DNA of 64,000 nucleotides, from NCBI RefSeq assembly GCF_025399795.1, contig NZ_JAODTZ010000024.1, forward strand, positions 1 through 64,000, in the 5' to 3' direction. The stretch's first letter is position 1, and every line of letters begins with the position of its first letter. The DNA is from Streptomyces rhizosphaerihabitans (GTDB lineage Bacteria; Actinomycetota; Actinomycetes; Streptomycetales; Streptomycetaceae). The notes beneath the pieces were generated by a model. That model made no database searches. It was not told where the DNA came from and saw only the letters and a program-made list of their open reading frames with translations. This document shows positions 18,366 through 29,144 of this stretch, one piece after another. Made by a program: the position numbers and the translations under genes.

Positions 18366-19919
18366 TCAGAGCGTGGCGGTCGAGTCCGGGTAGTGGCCGG
18401 GCACGCGGTTGCGCGGTGCGACCAGGCTCGACACCACCGGGGTGACCGTCCAGTCCGGGTGGTTGGGCATGCGCGGGGTCTTCGTCCCGTACAGCCAGTC
18501 GTTCAGGAAGCCGGACTGGTCCTGCCCCGAGATCTCGGAGGCGACCGCGATGTAGTCGGCGGTGGTCGCCGCGGAGTTGCGGTAGCGCTCCAGGAAGGTG
18601 CGCTCGATGCGGTTGAAGGCGTCCTCGCCCAGGGCCTCGCGCAGCGCGTAGAGGACCAGGACACCGCCCAGGTAGCGCTGGTTGTCGAAGAGGTTGGCCT
18701 CGTTCGGCGCGGCGACGGGCCCGGAGTCGTTGCGCCACTGGTCGCCCCTGGCGTACGTGTCCTTCATCCGGGCTTCCATGGTCGTCATGCCGAGCGAGTC
18801 GGCCCAGCCGCGCTCGTAGCGGTACAGCAGCCCGTAGAAGTCCGCGTGGCCCTCGTTGAGCCACAGATCGGCCCAGTTGGCCGGGCTGACGCTGTTGCCG
18901 AACCAGGAGTGGACCAGCTCGTGCATCATGTGCGAGCCGATCTTCTTCTCCTCCTGGAGCAGGAAGTTCGGCTTGTAGAGCGTCAGGGTCTGGGTCTCCA
19001 GGCCCGTGAAGTCGAAGGCGTTCCCGTCGTCCGAGTTGCAGGGCAGCAGCCCGTACGTCTCGAACGGGTAGGCACCGAGGCGCTGCTCCAGCCAGTCGAG
19101 AAGGCCGGGGGTGAGCGCGAGCGCCGGCTCCAGCGCGGCGGCGCGCGCCGCCGGGACGACGTCACGCAGCCCCAGCCCGTTCGGCCCCTGCCGCTCCTTG
19201 ACGACGTAGTCGCCGACCGTGATCTGCACCAGCTCGGTGGCCATCGGGGAACCCGAGCGGTACGTGTACGCGGTCCGGTCGCCGTCCAGGCTCTCCGTGC
19301 AGACCAGCGTGCCGTTCGCGACACCGCGCAACGCGCTCGGCACGGTGATGCGGAAGCTGAAGTCCGCCTTGTCCACCGGGTGGTCGTTGCACGGGAAGAC
19401 CGTGTGCGCGGAATTCGGCTGAGGACATATCGCGAAGCCGTCGGGGGTGGGAACCCAGGCGGTGTGCGCGAGGGCCTTGGCCGGGTCGGCGCCGTACTCG
19501 ACACAGACCGCGACGGCGCGGGACTTCGGCAGGGTCCGCACCGGGGTGACCCGCAGCTTCTCGTCCGCCTGCTCGAAGCCGGCCACGACACCGCCGACCC
19601 GCACCGCGCGCACGTCCAGGCCGAGCGCGTCGAGCGAGAAGCGGGAGAGGTCCTGGGTCGCCCTGATCATCAGGGTCGCCTTGGCGTCGACCAGCCGGGT
19701 CGTGGCGTCGTACGCGAAGTCGAGGTGGTAGGCCTCGACGCGGTAGCCGTCGTTGCCGAGGGCCGGGAAGACGGAATCACCGAGGGTCTCCGCGCCCGGG
19801 GTCCCCTCGTCCGGCCTTAAGGCCAGGGGCCGCGCCGAGGCCGTGGGTGCGGCGACGAGCGCGGCGGCCGTGCCGAGCAGCGCGGCCGCGGGGGCCGTCA
19901 CTCTGGTGCGATATCTCAT
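18366..19919 (-). CDS. Secreted M1-family zinc metallopeptidase
   Basis: 517 aa with an Ala-rich signal peptide (cleavage near TASA-RP). N-terminal beta-saddle domain (YRVEAYHLDFAYD), then the thermolysin-like domain with the zinc site HELVHSWFG and downstream NEGHADFYG, i.e. HExxH-(18)-E. The substrate-anchoring GxMEN motif of aminopeptidases is replaced by FTGLETQTLTLY, a variant common in secreted actinobacterial M1 enzymes. The C-terminal ERAP-like domain is absent, consistent with a compact extracellular peptidase. It probably cleaves N-terminal residues or short peptides outside the cell. Confidence 0.88.
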   Translation of the reverse strand: MRYRTRVTAPAAALLGTAAALVAAPTASARPLALRPDEGTPGAETLGDSVFPALGNDGYRVEAYHLDFAYDATTRLVDAKATLMIRATQDLSRFSLDALGLDVRAVRVGGVVAGFEQADEKLRVTPVRTLPKSRAVAVCVEYGADPAKALAHTAWVPTPDGFAICPQPNSAHTVFPCNDHPVDKADFSFRITVPSALRGVANGTLVCTESLDGDRTAYTYRSGSPMATELVQITVGDYVVKERQGPNGLGLRDVVPAARAAALEPALALTPGLLDWLEQRLGAYPFETYGLLPCNSDDGNAFDFTGLETQTLTLYKPNFLLQEEKKIGSHMMHELVHSWFGNSVSPANWADLWLNEGHADFYGLLYRYERGWADSLGMTTMEARMKDTYARGDQWRNDSGPVAAPNEANLFDNQRYLGGVLVLYALREALGEDAFNRIERTFLERYRNSAATTADYIAVASEISGQDQSGFLNDWLYGTKTPRMPNHPDWTVTPVVSSLVAPRNRVPGHYPDSTATL

Positions 19920-20231
19920 GGTTCGCTTTCGTTCGGGCGACGGGAAGCCAGGAGGCCCGCCGCAAGATCAAGTGGGTGATCACCTGGAATACGCACGGGC
20001 GGGGCACGCGGTTGCCTCGATTCGGCGATCCCGCGTTCACTCCGGCCCGCGTTTTCACTTCCGCCCGGCCCGGCGCCCTGCGGGCGGTGTCCGCTCGGGC
20101 CCGCCCCGCCCGACGCGGAAGGCGGTTTGCCGCGCCCCCGGCCCGACCCGGGACGGACCGCTGTCGAGCCGGGGCCGCTCACGAGATATCTTGATGTCGA
20201 GCAATGTTGCAGACGTGGAGCGGAGCACCCG
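19920..20231. promoter_or_regulatory. Divergent promoter region, peptidase / isocitrate dehydrogenase
   Basis: 312 bp between two divergent genes, with no open frame of recognisable content. A relatively AT-richer block with ATATCTTGATGTCGAG (20186-20201) lies shortly upstream of the isocitrate-dehydrogenase start. It resembles an imperfect palindrome and is a candidate regulatory site. No promoter boxes can be assigned firmly. Confidence 0.35.
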
Positions 20232-22451
<2,220 letters not shown>

Positions 22452-22500
22452 CCCACGCATCACCCACGCACCACCCCCGCGGACACAGTTCTCCGCGCAC

Positions 22501-22533
22501 GCCGCCCCGGCCGGATCCTCCGGCCGGGGCGGC
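22501..22533 (+). terminator. 14-bp hairpin after icd
   Basis: A perfect 14-bp GC-rich stem (22501-22514 and 22520-22533) with a 5-nt loop, ~50 bases after the icd stop. Confidence 0.75.
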
Positions 22534-22631
22534 GTCGTCGTGAGGGCCTCCCGGCGCGTCACGGTGACAGCTGCGGCCCACCTGGGGGATCACCGGTGGC
22601 GGGCCGGAACACCCGTTCATAACTTCGGCCT

Positions 22632-23690
22632 ATGACCAAACAACAGATGGCCTACCTCGCGTGCACCGCGGTGGTCGTGGCCTCGGGCGTGGGCGCAGCC
22701 CTGCCGACCGACCACCCGTCAGTGCACCTGGTACGCCCGGGTGAATCCATCCAGAAGGCCGTGAACTCGGCGCGGGCGGGCGACACCGTGGTCGTCGCCC
22801 CCGGCACTTATCACGAGAGCGTCACCATCACGGTGGCGAACCTGACCCTGCGGGGCGCGAGCGCCCGTGCCACCGTCATCGTGCCGGGTACGGCCACCAC
22901 CGACGCGTGCGCCAAGGCGGGCAACGGCATTTGTGTGACCGGGACGGACAAGAGTCCCGTCCGCGGCGTCACCGTCGCCTCACTGACCCTCAGGGGCTTC
23001 TCCAAACAGGGTCTGTGGGCGTCGGGGACCGACGGGCTGACGGTCCGCGGGGTGACCGCAGAGAAGAACGGCCAGTGGGGCCTCGCCGAGGAGCGGTCCG
23101 TTCGCACGAAGTTCGTCCGCAACGTCGCGAAGGACAACGGCGACGCCGGTGTGTTCCTTTCCAACACGGTCGCCACCGAGGAGGGAGCCCGCGACACCCA
23201 GGGAACGGTGGTCGCCCACAACCAATTGAGCGGCAACCGGATCGGCATCACGGTGCGGCGGCTGCGGAACCTGACCGTCGCCCGCAACGAGGCCACCGGC
23301 AACTGCACCGCGGTGTTCATCGTGGGTGACGAGAACAAGCCCCGGGTCGGGGACCTGTCCGTGCGCCGGAACTACATCCACGCCAACAACAAGTCCTGCC
23401 CCAAGACCGCCCGCCTGCCTGCCCTCCAGGGCTCGGGGATCGTCCTCACCGGTGCGGAGGACGTGCGCGTGACGCACAACAGGGTCGAGGACAACGTGGG
23501 CACGTCCCCGCTGTCGGGCGGCATCGTGCTGTTCAAGAGCTTCGTGGGCGCGCTCAGCGAGCGCAACGTGGTGCGCGACAACGTGGTCCTGCGCAACGGC
23601 CCGTCCGATCTCGCCAACCGCGACACCGGCAAGGGCAACACGTTCCCGGGCAACACCTGCAAGGTCTCCGAGCCCGCCGGCATGTGCTGA
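22632..23690 (+). CDS. Secreted right-handed beta-helix (parallel beta-helix repeat) protein
   Basis: 352 aa with a short signal peptide (AYLACTAVVVASGVGAAL). It starts with SIQKAVNSARAGDTVVVAPGTYHESVTI, the standard entry to pectate-lyase-like beta-helix repeats. Repeating NRIGITVRRLRNLTVARN- and ENKPRVGDLSVRRNYI-like turns follow. Cys pairs near GNCTAV, KSCP and GNTCKV...GMC suggest an oxidised, extracellular protein. No clear lyase active-site triad is visible, so enzyme activity is uncertain; polysaccharide binding or cleavage is the best guess. Confidence 0.75.
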   Translation: MTKQQMAYLACTAVVVASGVGAALPTDHPSVHLVRPGESIQKAVNSARAGDTVVVAPGTYHESVTITVANLTLRGASARATVIVPGTATTDACAKAGNGICVTGTDKSPVRGVTVASLTLRGFSKQGLWASGTDGLTVRGVTAEKNGQWGLAEERSVRTKFVRNVAKDNGDAGVFLSNTVATEEGARDTQGTVVAHNQLSGNRIGITVRRLRNLTVARNEATGNCTAVFIVGDENKPRVGDLSVRRNYIHANNKSCPKTARLPALQGSGIVLTGAEDVRVTHNRVEDNVGTSPLSGGIVLFKSFVGALSERNVVRDNVVLRNGPSDLANRDTGKGNTFPGNTCKVSEPAGMC

Positions 23691-23719
23691 GGTCCCGGCC
23701 CGCCCACAGACCCGGGTCC

Positions 23720-23814
23720 GCGCCCCCGTACAACCCGGTCCTCCCCCCGTACAGCGCGGTCCTCTCCCGTACAGCCCGGTCCGTCCCCCATTCGGACCGG
23801 TCCGGGCTGTACGG
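23720..23814. repeat. Repeated CCGTACArCsCGGTCC units ending in a 13-bp inverted repeat
   Basis: Three direct near-copies of a CCCGTACA..CGGTCC unit (about 23727-23781) precede a perfect 13-bp inverted repeat (23767-23779 and 23802-23814), with a nested 6-bp stem in the loop. The structure sits between the beta-helix gene and the methyltransferase and could terminate the former or control the latter. Confidence 0.55.
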
Positions 23815-23839
23815 CACGACTTCAGAAACGAGGCATTGA

Positions 23840-24868
23840 ATGACGACTGTCGATCAGAGTCCCCCGCCGTCCATGCGGCTGAGGGAACTCGTCTTCGGGG
23901 CGGCCTGCGCCGCCGCCGTGAGGGCCGCGGCCCGCCTGGGTGTGGCGGACGCCCTGGACGACACGCCCATGAGCGCCGACGACCTGGCGGCGGCGGTGAA
24001 GACCCAGCCGAAGACCCTGCGCCGGCTGCTGCGCGCCCTGTCCAGCCAGGGTGTCTTCGTGGAGCGCCCCGACGGCACGTTCGCGCACACGGAGATGTCC
24101 CGGCTGCTGCGCGAGGACGACCCGCACAGCCTGCGGTACATCGCCCTGTGGTGCACCGAGCCCTGGACGTGGAACGTCTGGCCGAAGCTCGACGAGGCGG
24201 TCCGCTCCGGCCGCAACGTCTTCGAGGACGTGTACGACAAGGAGTTCTTCGAGTACCTCAACGAAGACGCCCCCGAGTCCGCGCACGTCTTCAACCGGGC
24301 CATGACGACGTCCAGTTCGCAGTCGGCGCGGGACGTCGCGGACCTGCTCGACCTGCGGGGCGTGAAGACGGTCGCCGACATCGGTGGCGGTCAGGGACAG
24401 GTCGTGGCCAGTCTTCTGGAGAAGCACCCCGGCATGCACGGCACGCTGCTCGACCTGCCGGGCGTGGTGGAGAACGCCGATCCGCGGCTGCGGAGCGGCG
24501 GGGCGCTGGCCGACCGGGTACGGATCGTGGCCGGGGACTGCCGTGAGGACATCCCGGTCCAGGCGGACGTGTACATCATCAAGAACATCCTGGAGTGGGA
24601 CGACGAGAGCACCCGCAGGGCGCTCGCGAACGTCCGCAAGGCCGCACGGCCCGGTGCCCGGGTCGTCGTCATCGAGAACCTCGTGGACGACACCCCGTCG
24701 ATGAGGTTCACGACGGCCATGGACCTGCTGCTGCTCCTCAACGTCGGCGGTGCCAAGCACACCCGGCAGAGCATGGTCGACCGGCTCACGGCCGCGGGCC
24801 TGGTCATCGGCGAGATCCGCTCGGTGAACGCCTATCTGCACGCCTTCGAGTGCACCGTCCCCGGCTGA
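23840..24868 (+). CDS. SAM-dependent O-methyltransferase (TcmN/TcmO-like), spore-pigment cluster
   Basis: 342 aa. The N-terminal winged-helix dimerisation domain (RAAARLGVADALDDTPMSADDLAAAV) is followed by a Rossmann methyltransferase core with motif I VADIGGGQGQVVASLL. A GDCREDIPVQADVYIIKNIL segment and the C-terminal HAFECTVPG complete the acetylserotonin-O-methyltransferase-type fold. It transfers a methyl group to a phenolic hydroxyl of an aromatic polyketide. It converges on the pigment operon, from which it is separated by a perfect 33-bp hairpin. Such a gene is not in the minimal whiE set, so the pigment here may be methylated. Confidence 0.88.
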   Translation: MTTVDQSPPPSMRLRELVFGAACAAAVRAAARLGVADALDDTPMSADDLAAAVKTQPKTLRRLLRALSSQGVFVERPDGTFAHTEMSRLLREDDPHSLRYIALWCTEPWTWNVWPKLDEAVRSGRNVFEDVYDKEFFEYLNEDAPESAHVFNRAMTTSSSQSARDVADLLDLRGVKTVADIGGGQGQVVASLLEKHPGMHGTLLDLPGVVENADPRLRSGGALADRVRIVAGDCREDIPVQADVYIIKNILEWDDESTRRALANVRKAARPGARVVVIENLVDDTPSMRFTTAMDLLLLLNVGGAKHTRQSMVDRLTAAGLVIGEIRSVNAYLHAFECTVPG

Positions 24869-24876
24869 TCGGGAGG

Positions 24877-24948
24877 CGTCCGGACACAACCCGAGGCCGC
24901 CGGCTCCGCGACGAAGCGGAGCCGGCGGCCTCGGGTTGTGTCCGGACG
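24877..24948. terminator. Perfect 33-bp inverted repeat, bidirectional terminator
   Basis: Arms 24877-24909 and 24916-24948 are perfectly complementary, with loop GACGAA. The structure lies between the convergent methyltransferase and cyclase stop codons. It is unusually long for a terminator and should act on both strands. Confidence 0.9.
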
Positions 24949-24953
24949 GCCGC

Positions 24954-25286
24954 TCAGCCGGCGGCGTCCCGCTCCCAGCGGTAGAAGCAGTGCGCCATGG
25001 CGTCCTTGGGGCTCCGCCATGTCTGCGGGTCGTACGCGCTGACGTACGCCGACAGTTCCTCGCTGACGCTCCGGAACTCGGGGTGTCCGGCGATCTTCGC
25101 GATGGCCGGTGCCGGGTCCCGCTCGGATTCGATGAGGTGCAGATACACGTCACCGAACTGGAAGAGACTGCGCCGGTCGACCCCGATGAGGTGCGGGAGT
25201 TCACCCCGGTCGGAGGCGGCGAACACGTCGGAGATCGCCGGCGCCGAGTCGGGCGCCATGCGGGCGACGATCAGGGCGTGGTGCAT
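24954..25286 (-). CDS. whiE-ORFVII: TcmI-type polyketide cyclase (whiE ORFVII-like)
   Basis: 110 aa. Small ferredoxin-fold cyclase: HHALIVARMAPDSAPAISDVFAASD at the start, LFQFGDVYLHLIE in the middle and MAHCFYRWERD at the end, all typical of the TcmI/WhiE-ORFVII family. It helps close later rings of the aromatic polyketide after the first-ring aromatase. It is the last gene of the minus-strand pigment operon, 30 bases after the aromatase gene. Confidence 0.93.
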   Translation of the reverse strand: MHHALIVARMAPDSAPAISDVFAASDRGELPHLIGVDRRSLFQFGDVYLHLIESERDPAPAIAKIAGHPEFRSVSEELSAYVSAYDPQTWRSPKDAMAHCFYRWERDAAG

Positions 25287-25316
25287 CGGATGTCCTTCCT
25301 GTGCCGGTGGCGGTGG

Positions 25317-25796
25317 TCAGCGGGGCATGGCGGCGGGGCTGCGGCGTTCCCGGGCGGCCTGCTCGATCCGGTCGCGGATGAGGGCCATCTGCGTGACGGA
25401 GTTGCGGTTGATGTTGTCCGTCATCCAGGCGTCGTCGACCGGGGCGTCGGGCTTCATCGCGAAGTCCTGCACCCAGCGCATGTGGGTGCCGACCGGTGTC
25501 TCCTCGTACTCCCACCGGATGTTCATGTGCGCGAACGGTCCCGTCTCGACACGGCGCGCCCGGACGGTCCGCCCCGCCCGGTCGACGGTTCTCTGGGAGA
25601 CCCAGCTCCACACCTTGCCGTTCTCGTCCGGGTGCATGGTGAGGCGGAAGGTCGTCGTGTCGCCGTCCCGGGAGAGGACTTCGAGGGACTCGTACTCGCT
25701 GAAGAGCCGCGGCCAGTTCTCGATGTCGTTGGTGATGTCCCACACGAGGTCGAGCGGGGCGTCGATGACGATGCTGTTCTCGGTGTGTCCAGCCAC
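25317..25796 (-). CDS. whiE-ORFVI: Aromatase/cyclase, SRPBCC family (whiE ORFVI-like)
   Basis: 159 aa, GTG start one base after the TGA of the ACP gene, so translation is coupled. Single START/SRPBCC domain (HTENSIVIDAPLDLVWDITNDIENWPRLF ... MRWVQDFAMKP), as in WhiE-ORFVI and TcmN N-terminal mono-domain aromatases. It directs first-ring closure and aromatisation of the ACP-bound poly-beta-ketone. A longer upstream open frame overlaps the ACP gene and is not preferred. Confidence 0.93.
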   Translation of the reverse strand: MAGHTENSIVIDAPLDLVWDITNDIENWPRLFSEYESLEVLSRDGDTTTFRLTMHPDENGKVWSWVSQRTVDRAGRTVRARRVETGPFAHMNIRWEYEETPVGTHMRWVQDFAMKPDAPVDDAWMTDNINRNSVTQMALIRDRIEQAARERRSPAAMPR

Positions 25797-25797
25797 T

Positions 25798-26058
25798 TCA
25801 GGCTCCAGCCTTGAGGGTGTCGTTGACGAGATCGAGGAACTCACGGGGCGTCTTGCAGCGCTCCGCGTCGGGCGGCAGTGGCCGGCTGTACCGGTTCTCC
25901 AGTTCGCCGACGATGCCGAGCAGGGCGAGCGAGTCGAGTCCGAGGGTGCCGAACGGCGCGTCCAGGGACTGGGCGAGTTCCTTGGGGTCGACGGTTATCC
26001 CGGCCGCCTTCTTCATCAGCGCGGCCAGTTCGTCGACGGTGACTTCGGTGGTGATCAT
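25798..26058 (-). CDS. whiE-ORFV: Acyl carrier protein of the type II PKS (whiE ORFV-like)
   Basis: 86 aa, ATG start. The phosphopantetheine site is in TLGLDSLALLGIV (Ser of LDSL). The helix II/III region ELENRYSRPLPPDAERCKTPREF is typical of type II aromatic PKS ACPs. It holds the growing chain for the adjacent KS/CLF. It lies between the CLF and aromatase genes, as in whiE. Confidence 0.95.
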   Translation of the reverse strand: MITTEVTVDELAALMKKAAGITVDPKELAQSLDAPFGTLGLDSLALLGIVGELENRYSRPLPPDAERCKTPREFLDLVNDTLKAGA

Positions 26059-26087
26059 GCGGGTGTTCTCCTCACGTGCGGCCCGGA

Positions 26088-27335
26088 CTACCGGGCGAGG
26101 TCGCCGCCGCGGCGCACGACCAGGGCCGCGTTGGAACCCATGAGCCCCCTGCTGAGGATCAGGGCCGTGCGCAGTTCGGCGGGGCGGGCGTTCGACGTCA
26201 CGACATCGAGGTCGTGGCAGATGTCGAACACGTTGGGGGTGGGGGGGATCTGGCCGTGCTCCATCGCGAGCACCGCGGCCGCGGTGTCCAGCAGGGGTGC
26301 CCCGCAGTAGGCCCGTCCGATTCCCGTCTTGGGTGCCGTGACGGGTACCCGGGTTCCGTGCGCCCCGAGGGCGTCGGCGATGGCCAGGGCCTCGGCGCGG
26401 TCCGCCGCCGGGACGCCCAGGGCGTCGGCGAAGACGACGTCGATCTCCTCCGGGGCGCAGTCCGCCTCGGCGAGGGCGCCCCGGATCGCGTGCGCGAGCC
26501 CCTCCCGGGACCGCTCCCACTGCGAGGCGCCGGTGAAGGTGGCCGCGTGTCCGGCCACGACGGCCCGGACGGCCGCGCCCCGGTCGCGCGCACGCCGCTC
26601 GTCCTCGACGACGAGCATGGCGCCGCCTTCCGCGGGTACGAAGCCGCAGGCTCCCTTGGTGAAGGGGCGGTAGGCGCGGTCGGGGTCCTCGACGGTACTG
26701 AGCTCGGGGTAGGCGAGCTGGCAGACCATCGAGTACGGGGCCAGGGGCGCCTCCGCGGCGCCGACGACCATCGCGGCGGTGCCGCGCCGTACACCTCTGG
26801 CGGCGTGCGCGATGGCGTCCAGTCCCCCGGCCTCGTCGCTCGCGACGACTCCGCACGGCCCCTTGAAGCCGCCGCGGATGGAGATCTGGCCGGTGCTGGC
26901 GGCGTAGAACCAGGCGATGGACTGGTACGGGCCGACGAACCGGGAACCCTGGCCCCACAGTTTCTGCAGTTCCCGCTGGCCGAACTCGCCGCCGCCCGAT
27001 CCGGCGGCGGTGACCACGCCGATGTCGTACGCCTCCTCGGGGTCGACCGCTCCGAGGCCCGCGTCGTCGAGGGCGAGAACGGTCGCGGCCATCGCGAAAT
27101 GACTGAACCGGTCGGTCTGGACGAGGAACCGCTCCTCGATGAGGTCCGCGGCGTCGAAGGCCCGGACCTCACCGGCGACGCGCAGCGGCAGGTGCTCGCA
27201 GCCCTCGCGGGTGATCCGGTCCAGAACGCCGAGGCCTTCCCTGACGGATTTCCAGTAGGCGTCGGCGCGCAATCCGTTGGGCGCGATCACACCGATACCG
27301 GTGACTACCGCGCGCCGGGGGCGCTGAGTGCTCAT
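26088..27335 (-). CDS. whiE-ORFIV: Chain length factor, KS-beta (whiE ORFIV-like)
   Basis: 415 aa. Ketosynthase fold (RRAVVTGIGVIAPNGL ... GGGEFGQRELQKLWGQG). The active-site Cys position reads GPCGVVASDEAGGLDA, so the Cys of a true KS is replaced as expected for CLF. It pairs with KS-alpha and sets chain length. Its ATG overlaps the TGA of the KS-alpha gene (ATGA), indicating translational coupling and a 1:1 complex. Confidence 0.95.
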   Translation of the reverse strand: MSTQRPRRAVVTGIGVIAPNGLRADAYWKSVREGLGVLDRITREGCEHLPLRVAGEVRAFDAADLIEERFLVQTDRFSHFAMAATVLALDDAGLGAVDPEEAYDIGVVTAAGSGGGEFGQRELQKLWGQGSRFVGPYQSIAWFYAASTGQISIRGGFKGPCGVVASDEAGGLDAIAHAARGVRRGTAAMVVGAAEAPLAPYSMVCQLAYPELSTVEDPDRAYRPFTKGACGFVPAEGGAMLVVEDERRARDRGAAVRAVVAGHAATFTGASQWERSREGLAHAIRGALAEADCAPEEIDVVFADALGVPAADRAEALAIADALGAHGTRVPVTAPKTGIGRAYCGAPLLDTAAAVLAMEHGQIPPTPNVFDICHDLDVVTSNARPAELRTALILSRGLMGSNAALVVRRGGDLAR

Positions 27336-28600
27336 CGTGTCCTCCCACCCGGCCCGGTCAGGAGCACCGCGGACTGGAATCCGCCGAACCCGCTGCCCAC
27401 GGAGAGCACATTCCTGAGCTTCCGGGGGCGTGCGGTGCGCGGCACGTAGTCCAGGTCGCATTCGGGGTCGGGGGTTTCGTAGTTCGCCGTGGGGGGCACC
27501 GCCTGGTGCTTCAGGGCGAGGACGCAGGCGACGACCTCTATCGCGCCGATCGCGCCCAGCGAGTGGCCCACCATGGATTTGATGGAGCTCATGGGCGTCT
27601 TGTAGGCGTGCTCGCCCAGGGACTGCTTGACCGCGGCGGTCTCGTGCCGGTCGTTCTGCCGGGTGCCCGAGCCGTGCGCGTTGACGTAGTCGATCAGTGT
27701 GGGGTCGAGCCGGGCCTGGTCGAGCGTGCCGTCGATGGCCCGGGACATCTCCAGGCCCTCGCTGGTCAGACCGGTCATGTGATAGGCGTTGCCGTAGGTG
27801 GCGTAGCCGCCGATCTCGCAGTAGATGTGCGCGCCGCGGGCCCGGGCGTGCTCGTACTCCTCCAGGACCAGCACGGCCGCGCCCTCGCCCATGACGAAGC
27901 CGTTGCGGTTGGCGTCGAAGGGCCGGGAGGCGTGCTCGGGATCGTCGTTGTTGGGCGACGTGGCCTTGATGGCGTCGAAGCAGGCCATCGTGATCGGGGA
28001 TATCGGCGAGTCGGACGCCCCGGTGATGCAGACGTCGGCCCGGCCCTCCTCGATGGTGTGGAAGGCGTATCCGACCGCGTCGAGTCCGGAGGTGCAGCCG
28101 GTGGAGACGGTCTGCACCGGTCCCTGCGCCCCGAACTGCGCGGCGACGACCGAGGCGAGCGTGCTGGGCGAGAACGCCAGGTGCAGCTGCGGATCGGCCG
28201 TGCGGTGGTCCACGTCCCACCGCCTGCCGCCTTCGCTGACCAGGACGTAGTCGTGCTCCAGGCGGGTGGTGCCGCCGACGGCGCTGCCCAGGCAGACTCC
28301 GACGCGCCAGGGGTTCTCCTGACCGACGTCGAATCCTGAGTCACGGACGGCTTCCCCGGCGGCGACCACCGCGAACTGTATGTAGCGGTCGGCGTGGCGG
28401 CTCAGTTCCGGGTCGAGTCCGTGCTCGAGCGGGTCGAAGTCGCATTCGGCGGCTATGCGCGAGCGCAGGCCCTCCGGATCGAACAGCGTGATGCCACGGG
28501 TCGCGGTGCGGCCTGCCGCGAGGAGGTCCCAGAACGCCTTCGCCCCGGTTCCGCCCGGAGCGACCACACCGATACCGGTGACGGCCACCCGCCGGGTCAC
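27332..28600 (-). CDS. whiE-ORFIII: Ketosynthase KS-alpha (whiE ORFIII-like)
   Basis: 422 aa, GTG start overlapping the cupin stop (GTGA). Catalytic Cys in QTVSTGCTSGLDAVG, His residues in YVNAHGSGTRQND and SMVGHSLGAIGA. It condenses malonyl units with the CLF to give the poly-beta-ketone chain. Gene order and family place it in spore-pigment clusters; sequence comparison with WhiE versus antibiotic KSs would settle that. Confidence 0.96.
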   Translation of the reverse strand: MTRRVAVTGIGVVAPGGTGAKAFWDLLAAGRTATRGITLFDPEGLRSRIAAECDFDPLEHGLDPELSRHADRYIQFAVVAAGEAVRDSGFDVGQENPWRVGVCLGSAVGGTTRLEHDYVLVSEGGRRWDVDHRTADPQLHLAFSPSTLASVVAAQFGAQGPVQTVSTGCTSGLDAVGYAFHTIEEGRADVCITGASDSPISPITMACFDAIKATSPNNDDPEHASRPFDANRNGFVMGEGAAVLVLEEYEHARARGAHIYCEIGGYATYGNAYHMTGLTSEGLEMSRAIDGTLDQARLDPTLIDYVNAHGSGTRQNDRHETAAVKQSLGEHAYKTPMSSIKSMVGHSLGAIGAIEVVACVLALKHQAVPPTANYETPDPECDLDYVPRTARPRKLRNVLSVGSGFGGFQSAVLLTGPGGRTR

Positions 28601-29076
28601 TGTATGGCCCCACTTCGCTCGGACTGCTGTCCGTGGTCCGGCGCGGTCAGGTCCGGGCCCCCGATGACGACCTCTTGGCCGGGCGCGGCGTCGGTGTCTT
28701 CCGTGTCGACGTGGCCGAGGCTCGGACGCGGGGCGAGCGGGCCCAGGTGGAAGACCATGCGGGCCTCCTCGTCGCCGACGTTGCGGAAGCGGTGCCGCAT
28801 GTCGATCGGGATCAACAGGCCCTGGTCGGGCCGGAGCGCGAACGCCTCACCGTCCAGGTCCACTTCGAGGGCACCGCTGACCACGTACACGAACTCCTCG
28901 GAGTACGGGTGGTAGTGCTCTCCGATGCGCTCTCCGGGCTGGATGATGGCCAGGCCCATGAAGCCGCTGGTGGACCCCGCCGTGGCGGGCGTGAGCAGGG
29001 CCCGGATGTCTCCTCCGCGCCTGCGGTTGGGTTCCGTCTCGCTCAGGTCCACGATGCGTGGATGGTGCTTGATCAT
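28597..29076 (-). CDS. whiE-ORFII: Cupin-domain protein (whiE ORFII-like)
   Basis: 159 aa. Cupin motif 1 GERIGEHYHPYSEEFVYVVSG and motif 2 GLLIPIDMRHRFRNVGDEEA provide the metal-binding His/Glu set. Corresponding proteins are a constant part of spore-pigment and curamycin-type clusters. The exact role is not established; an oxygenase or a cyclisation helper is likely. It lies directly between the SchA/CurD-like gene and KS-alpha. Confidence 0.9.
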   Translation of the reverse strand: MIKHHPRIVDLSETEPNRRRGGDIRALLTPATAGSTSGFMGLAIIQPGERIGEHYHPYSEEFVYVVSGALEVDLDGEAFALRPDQGLLIPIDMRHRFRNVGDEEARMVFHLGPLAPRPSLGHVDTEDTDAAPGQEVVIGGPDLTAPDHGQQSERSGAIQ

Positions 29077-29144
29077 GCTTGATACCTCCGGGTGTGGCGA
29101 GGACGTCGGGTGGGACGTCCGGGGACGCGGGCTGCGGCGGTCCG

